A stretch of 8,886 nucleotides of DNA from an uncultured Oscillospiraceae bacterium (lineage in GTDB: Bacteria > Bacillota > Clostridia > Oscillospirales > Oscillospiraceae), in assembly GCA_934572355.1 (NCBI GenBank), contig CAKTKV010000061.1, positions 1 through 8,886 on the forward strand. Reading direction: 5' to 3'. Shown one piece after another: positions 5,660-8,886 of the stretch. A program made the translations under genes and the position numbers. A model generated the notes under the pieces. It worked only from the letters and a program-made list of their open reading frames with translations. It did no database searches and was not told the origin of the DNA. The number at the start of each line of letters is the position of its first letter. Within the stretch, counting starts at the first letter, position 1.

Positions 5660-6400
5660 TCATTTACCGAACACCCAAAGGTGCGTTACGCCGAAGGCCT
5701 CGCGGATAAAGCAGTTGAGGGTATATATCGGGTAGCCAAGACTGCCCGAGACGCCGGAGGCTTCCGCGCCGAGGAGCTTTGCCATGCACTTGGCGCGATA
5801 AAGATGGTAGCAGCTTGAGACGATGGCGATATTGCCGTCGGGCGTGTCGCCGCGGCTCTCGATGATGGCAAAGGCGTTCTGGAGATTTTCCATCGTGGTT
5901 GTGGAGCGATCCTCTTTGATGAGCCGGTCGGGGTCGACGCCCTGCGCGGTGAGCCAAGTATACATGCAGTCGGCCTCGGTCATGCTCTCGCCCTTGCCCT
6001 GACCGCCGCAGAGGATGGCGGTACTGCCGGGGTGTGCGTCCAGATATTTCATCGCGCCCTCCATACGGTGGATAAGCGCGAGGGACGGCCTGTCATCCAG
6101 CACGGCGGCGCCGAGGACGACAATGTATTTCTTTTCACCGGCGTTTCTGTCCGTGCGCGCGCTGCCGATGATAAGCCCCTCGACGGCGCAGAAGTACATG
6201 AGCCCAACGGTCGTGGCGATGATCGCGGCTTTCCACAGCGCGTCGGGCGCAAAGCGGCAGAGCGTGACGAGCGCCGCGGCGTAAATAAGCGCGAAGGCAA
6301 TGTACCCATAGCCGCGCATGGCAAACTTGAAGAACAGCGCAAGGACGAGCAGGATGATATCGGCAAGCAGCCAGTGCGGTATTTGTTTAAGAAAGCTCAT
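5660..6400 (-). CDS. YdcF/SanA-like DUF218 membrane protein
   Basis: A 246-residue protein. Three N-terminal hydrophobic segments (about 10-26, 32-50, 56-76) are followed by a DUF218 domain (about 91-243). Visible family motifs are YIVVLGAAV (92-100), CGGQGKGESMTEA (131-143), EDRSTTTMEN (163-172) and SSCYHLYRAK (195-204). Homologues such as E. coli YdcF and SanA are linked to envelope or peptidoglycan-related functions; YdcF binds S-adenosylmethionine, but no reaction is established for the family. The ATG overlaps the ABC-F stop codon (ATGA), and a strong GGAGGAG site (6415-6409) lies inside the end of the ABC-F gene. Translational coupling is therefore likely. Domain call is firm, function unknown. 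Confidence 0.9.
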   Translation of the reverse strand: MSFLKQIPHWLLADIILLVLALFFKFAMRGYGYIAFALIYAAALVTLCRFAPDALWKAAIIATTVGLMYFCAVEGLIIGSARTDRNAGEKKYIVVLGAAVLDDRPSLALIHRMEGAMKYLDAHPGSTAILCGGQGKGESMTEADCMYTWLTAQGVDPDRLIKEDRSTTTMENLQNAFAIIESRGDTPDGNIAIVSSCYHLYRAKCMAKLLGAEASGVSGSLGYPIYTLNCFIREAFGVTHLWVFGK

Positions 6401-8286
6401 GCGTTCAGCTCCTCCCAGCGTTCGTACAGCGTGAGGAGCTCTTCATCGAGTGCATCCTTCTGCTGCTGGATATCCATAAGCTTTTGATAGTCAGAGGAAA
6501 ATTCCTCGGCCTGACGGTCGAGCTCCGCCGACTGCGCCTCGAGCTTGGCGATCTCCTTTTCAAGCTTTGCGATGGATTTTTCATTATTCTTCGGGCGCGG
6601 CGGACGGGACTTTTTCTCTTTCTCAAGAGCCTTTTCCTGCTCACGCTCGCGCTGACGGTCGTTCTGCGCGAACACGGCCTGACGCTCGCGCCAGTCGCAG
6701 TAGTCCCGGTAGCCGCCGCGGAAGTCGGTTATCTTCCCGTCGGCCAGCGCCCAGACGCGCGTGGCGAACTTCTCTATAAAATAACGGTCGTGCGAGACGA
6801 AGAGCAGAGTCTGCTCATAGTCCGAGAGCGCGTCCTCCATCCATTCGCGGCTGGCGATGTCAAGATGGTTCGTCGGCTCGTCGAGGATGAGGAAGTTTAT
6901 ATCCCCGCCCATGAGCATGCACAGGCGAAGACGGCTTTTTTCACCGCCGGAGAGCGCGCCGACCGGGGTCAGCACGTCCTCGCCGCGAAAGCCGAAGGCC
7001 GCGAGACGGTCGCGCGCCTGCTGCGGCAGACAGCGGCAGTCATAGAGCATCGTGTCAAGCGCGCTGCGGCTCTCGTCCGTGAAGCTGACAAGCTGCGGCA
7101 GGTAGGCTGTGCGTATGGCGGGGCCGAGGTAAAGGTAGCCCGAGTCGGGCTTCTCCTGATTCATGATGAGCTTCACAAGGGTGGACTTACCTGTGCCGTT
7201 ATCACCGATGAGGGCGATGCGCTCCCCGCCGGTGACGGACAGGTCAAGATCGGAGAAGAGCTTCTTTTCGCCGTAACTCTTAGAGATACCGTCCATGACA
7301 AGGACTTCATCACCCTCGAAGCTGCGCTCTTTGAACTTGACGGTGAGCTTCTTCTGCTCGGTCGGGCGCTCGGTATGGCTGAGCTTCTCAATGCGCTTTT
7401 CCATGGAGAAAGCGCGCTTATGGAGCTTGTCATTGCCCATGAACGCCCAGAGGTGCATCTGCGCCGCGGCGCGTTCAAGCTGCTCTATCTTTGCCTGATC
7501 CTTCTCGTATTTCTTCAGCTTCTCCTCAAAGCGGCGCTGCCGCTCCTCAACGTAAAAGCTATAGTTGCCGGAGTAAAACTCTGCCTTGCCGTCGACGATC
7601 TCGATAGAGCGCTCAACAACGCGGTCAAGAAAATACCGGTCATGGCTGATGGCGAGCACCGTACCCTTGAAGCGGAGGAGATAGTCCTCCAGCCACTCTG
7701 TCGCGTGCAGGTCGAGATGGTTCGTGGGCTCGTCCAGCAGGAGAATGTCGGTGTCCTCAAGGATAAGGCGCGCGAGGTTCACGCGGGTCTTCTCCCCGCC
7801 GGAGAGAGAATCAAAAGGCTGGGCGAGCATTGCCGGGGGAATATCCAGACCGTTTGCCACGCGGCTGCGCTCAACGTCCATCTCGTACCCGCCGAGGCGG
7901 GCAAAGTCTGCCTGAAGCTTATCGTACTGCTTTAGAAGCTCAGGGGACTGGTCGTGCTCCATCTGCGCTTCAAGCTCGTTCATGCGCGCGGCGACGGCGT
8001 AGATATGACGGTGCGCGTCGCGCAGCACCTGCTCGACCGTCCAGCCCACGGGGTAGACGGGTATCTGCGAGATAAGGCCGAGTCGCTTTGACGGGGCTAT
8101 CGAGACCTCGCCCTCGTCATAGCCTATCTCCCCGACGAGGATGCGGAAGAGCGTGGTCTTGCCGCAGCCGTTGTGGCCGAGGATGCCGACGCGCTCACCG
8201 CTGTTGACGGTGAAGGACAGCCCATCCAATATGTTCTTACCAAGCTCGAAGGATTTGACCAGCGAGCTTACGGATATATCTATCAT
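6397..8286 (-). CDS. ABC-F family ATPase (YdiF/YfmM/Uup-like translation factor)
   Basis: A soluble 629-residue protein with two ATP-binding cassettes and no membrane segments. Cassette 1 has Walker A GHNGCGKTT (37-45), signature LSGGEKTR (161-168), Walker B ILLLDEP (181-187) and SHDRYF (214-219). Cassette 2 has GDNGTGKST (361-369), LSGGEKSR (445-452), LILDEP (466-471) and SHDRYF (498-503). Both keep the catalytic Glu and the DEPTNHLD hallmark of ABC-F. The helical inter-domain linker (about 235-320) is charged and reaches the ribosomal P-site region in family members. The C-terminus (about 525-625) is a Lys/Glu-rich coiled coil as in Uup and YdiF. These proteins resolve stalled ribosomes; some confer antibiotic resistance by target protection. 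The length fits housekeeping YdiF-type factors, so resistance is not implied. The start at 8286 has AAGGA eight nt upstream. It lies 48 bp after the penicillin-binding protein gene. Confidence 0.95.
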   Translation of the reverse strand: MIDISVSSLVKSFELGKNILDGLSFTVNSGERVGILGHNGCGKTTLFRILVGEIGYDEGEVSIAPSKRLGLISQIPVYPVGWTVEQVLRDAHRHIYAVAARMNELEAQMEHDQSPELLKQYDKLQADFARLGGYEMDVERSRVANGLDIPPAMLAQPFDSLSGGEKTRVNLARLILEDTDILLLDEPTNHLDLHATEWLEDYLLRFKGTVLAISHDRYFLDRVVERSIEIVDGKAEFYSGNYSFYVEERQRRFEEKLKKYEKDQAKIEQLERAAAQMHLWAFMGNDKLHKRAFSMEKRIEKLSHTERPTEQKKLTVKFKERSFEGDEVLVMDGISKSYGEKKLFSDLDLSVTGGERIALIGDNGTGKSTLVKLIMNQEKPDSGYLYLGPAIRTAYLPQLVSFTDESRSALDTMLYDCRCLPQQARDRLAAFGFRGEDVLTPVGALSGGEKSRLRLCMLMGGDINFLILDEPTNHLDIASREWMEDALSDYEQTLLFVSHDRYFIEKFATRVWALADGKITDFRGGYRDYCDWRERQAVFAQNDRQREREQEKALEKEKKSRPPRPKNNEKSIAKLEKEIAKLEAQSAELDRQAEEFSSDYQKLMDIQQQKDALDEELLTLYERWEELNA

Positions 8287-8334
8287 TTCTGTGTTCCTTA
8301 TATCTGTTGAATCACTCTATAATCTGTATTGGAA

Positions 8335-8886
8335 TTACTCTATATTTTCAACTGCCCATTGCAGAAAGCCGTTGGTAATGGCACCTGCGACGGTGATGCC
8401 GTAGCCGCCGCGCTCGACAAGCGTTACAAAGGCGTAGGGGTGCTCGTCATCCGCGAGGAAGCCGACGAACCACGAGTGCGAGTCGCCGTCGCCAAGCTCG
8501 GCGGTGCCGGTCTTGGCGCAGAGCTTCAGACCGGGGAAGTTCACATCGCCGTCATAGTGGTCGATGACGTTGTAGTTCATCATCTGCGTGAGCTGCTTTG
8601 CCGAGGCGGGCTCGATGAGAGCGGTGGTCACAGGTTCTTCACCGGAGACCATATGCGGCTCGATGAGCGTGCCGCCGTTTGCAATGGCGCAGACGTAGCG
8701 CAGCATCGCATAGGGGCAGATGGTATCGGTCGATTGGCCGATGCCCGACCAGCCAAGCTCGGGGTCACCGACAAAGTCGAGCGGGTAGGTGCCCGAGGCG
8801 CAGCCGATGCCGTCAAGCTCATGGGACGAGAGGAAGCCGTATTTCGTGACGTAGTCGATCATGGTTTCCTGACCAAGCATCACGGC
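8335..8886 (-). CDS. Penicillin-binding protein, C-terminal part of the transpeptidase domain (partial)
   Basis: The reading frame is open to the right edge, so only the last 183 residues are seen. These contain the KTG box of the serine transpeptidase fold, KTGTAE, with its Lys codon at 8514-8512. SHSWFVGF follows; before it comes IGQSTDT and, further on, AMLRYVCAIANGG, the pattern IGQ...TP..MA...AAIANGG usual in cell-wall transpeptidases. The SxxK nucleophile and SxN motif must lie outside the window. The product should cross-link peptidoglycan on the outer face of the membrane. The short tail after the KTG box (about 58 residues, no PASTA repeats) fits a class B enzyme such as PbpA/FtsI, perhaps paired with a RodA/FtsW gene upstream. 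Class A cannot be excluded. It is the first visible gene of the operon. Confidence 0.92.
   Translation of the reverse strand, partial: AVMLGQETMIDYVTKYGFLSSHELDGIGCASGTYPLDFVGDPELGWSGIGQSTDTICPYAMLRYVCAIANGGTLIEPHMVSGEEPVTTALIEPASAKQLTQMMNYNVIDHYDGDVNFPGLKLCAKTGTAELGDGDSHSWFVGFLADDEHPYAFVTLVERGGYGITVAGAITNGFLQWAVENIE

Noticed and set aside
6484..7935. A 483-codon open frame on the plus strand opposite the ABC-F gene
   Set aside because: It is antisense to all the ABC-F motifs and has no recognisable domain. It is a by-product of GC-rich codon use.
8291..8323. TATAAT on the plus strand in the gap between the ABC-F and penicillin-binding protein genes
   Set aside because: No acceptable -35 element lies 16-18 nt upstream, and there is no plus-strand gene for it to serve. 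A minus-strand TTGAAA with a 17-nt spacer in the same region has only a poor -10 (TACAGA).
1..8886. CRISPR arrays, tRNA or rRNA genes, toxin-antitoxin pairs, phage genes or defence systems
   Set aside because: Scanning both strands gave no regularly spaced direct repeats, cloverleaf-like sequences, rRNA signatures, or proteins of these classes. The coding capacity is taken up by the seven genes listed.

Overview
The window looks like chromosomal DNA of an anaerobic, Gram-positive Clostridia-type bacterium. An Oscillospiraceae/Lachnospiraceae-like gut commensal is my best guess. The reasons are fairly GC-rich genes with AT-rich promoters, AAGGA/GGAGG ribosome binding sites, a clostridial-style flavin/Fe-S enoate reductase, an ABC-F ATPase beside a penicillin-binding protein, and a DUF6056-like membrane protein. 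This is inference from protein character; there is no rRNA or other marker gene. All seven genes I accept lie on the minus strand, so transcription runs from high to low coordinates.

Right part (8886 to 4295), a probable four-gene operon: the C-terminal end of a penicillin-binding transpeptidase (cut by the window edge), a duplicated ABC-F ATPase 48 bp downstream, a DUF218/YdcF-type membrane protein whose ATG overlaps the ABC-F stop codon by 4 nt, and a polytopic DUF6056-like membrane protein 42 bp further on. Three of the four products belong at the membrane or cell wall. The cluster therefore suggests envelope work with a translation factor riding along, but no defined pathway can be read from it.

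Middle part (4294 to 2559), a small cassette: a 135-bp spacer with a modest promoter candidate, a TetR-family regulator with an ambiguous N-terminus, then an MprF-like flippase-domain membrane protein lacking any aminoacyl-transfer domain. Regulator and membrane protein are probably co-transcribed.

Left part (2558 to 1): a 260-bp intergenic region with a strong sigma-A-type promoter surrounded by three GTGTGA-type hexamers, then a 715-residue Old Yellow Enzyme/2-enoate-reductase-type flavoprotein (FMN, [4Fe-4S], FAD, NAD(P)H). It ends at a clear UUCG-capped intrinsic terminator. This gene has its own promoter and terminator, a preference for C-ending codons and an enlarged Fe-S loop. It is the most biologically interesting item here; its electron acceptor is unknown. 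Beyond the terminator, the left edge carries what may be the end of an ISL3-like insertion sequence.

I see no CRISPR array, tRNA, rRNA, toxin-antitoxin pair, phage gene or recognisable defence system. The window is mostly ordinary, with a few regulatory and boundary features worth checking.
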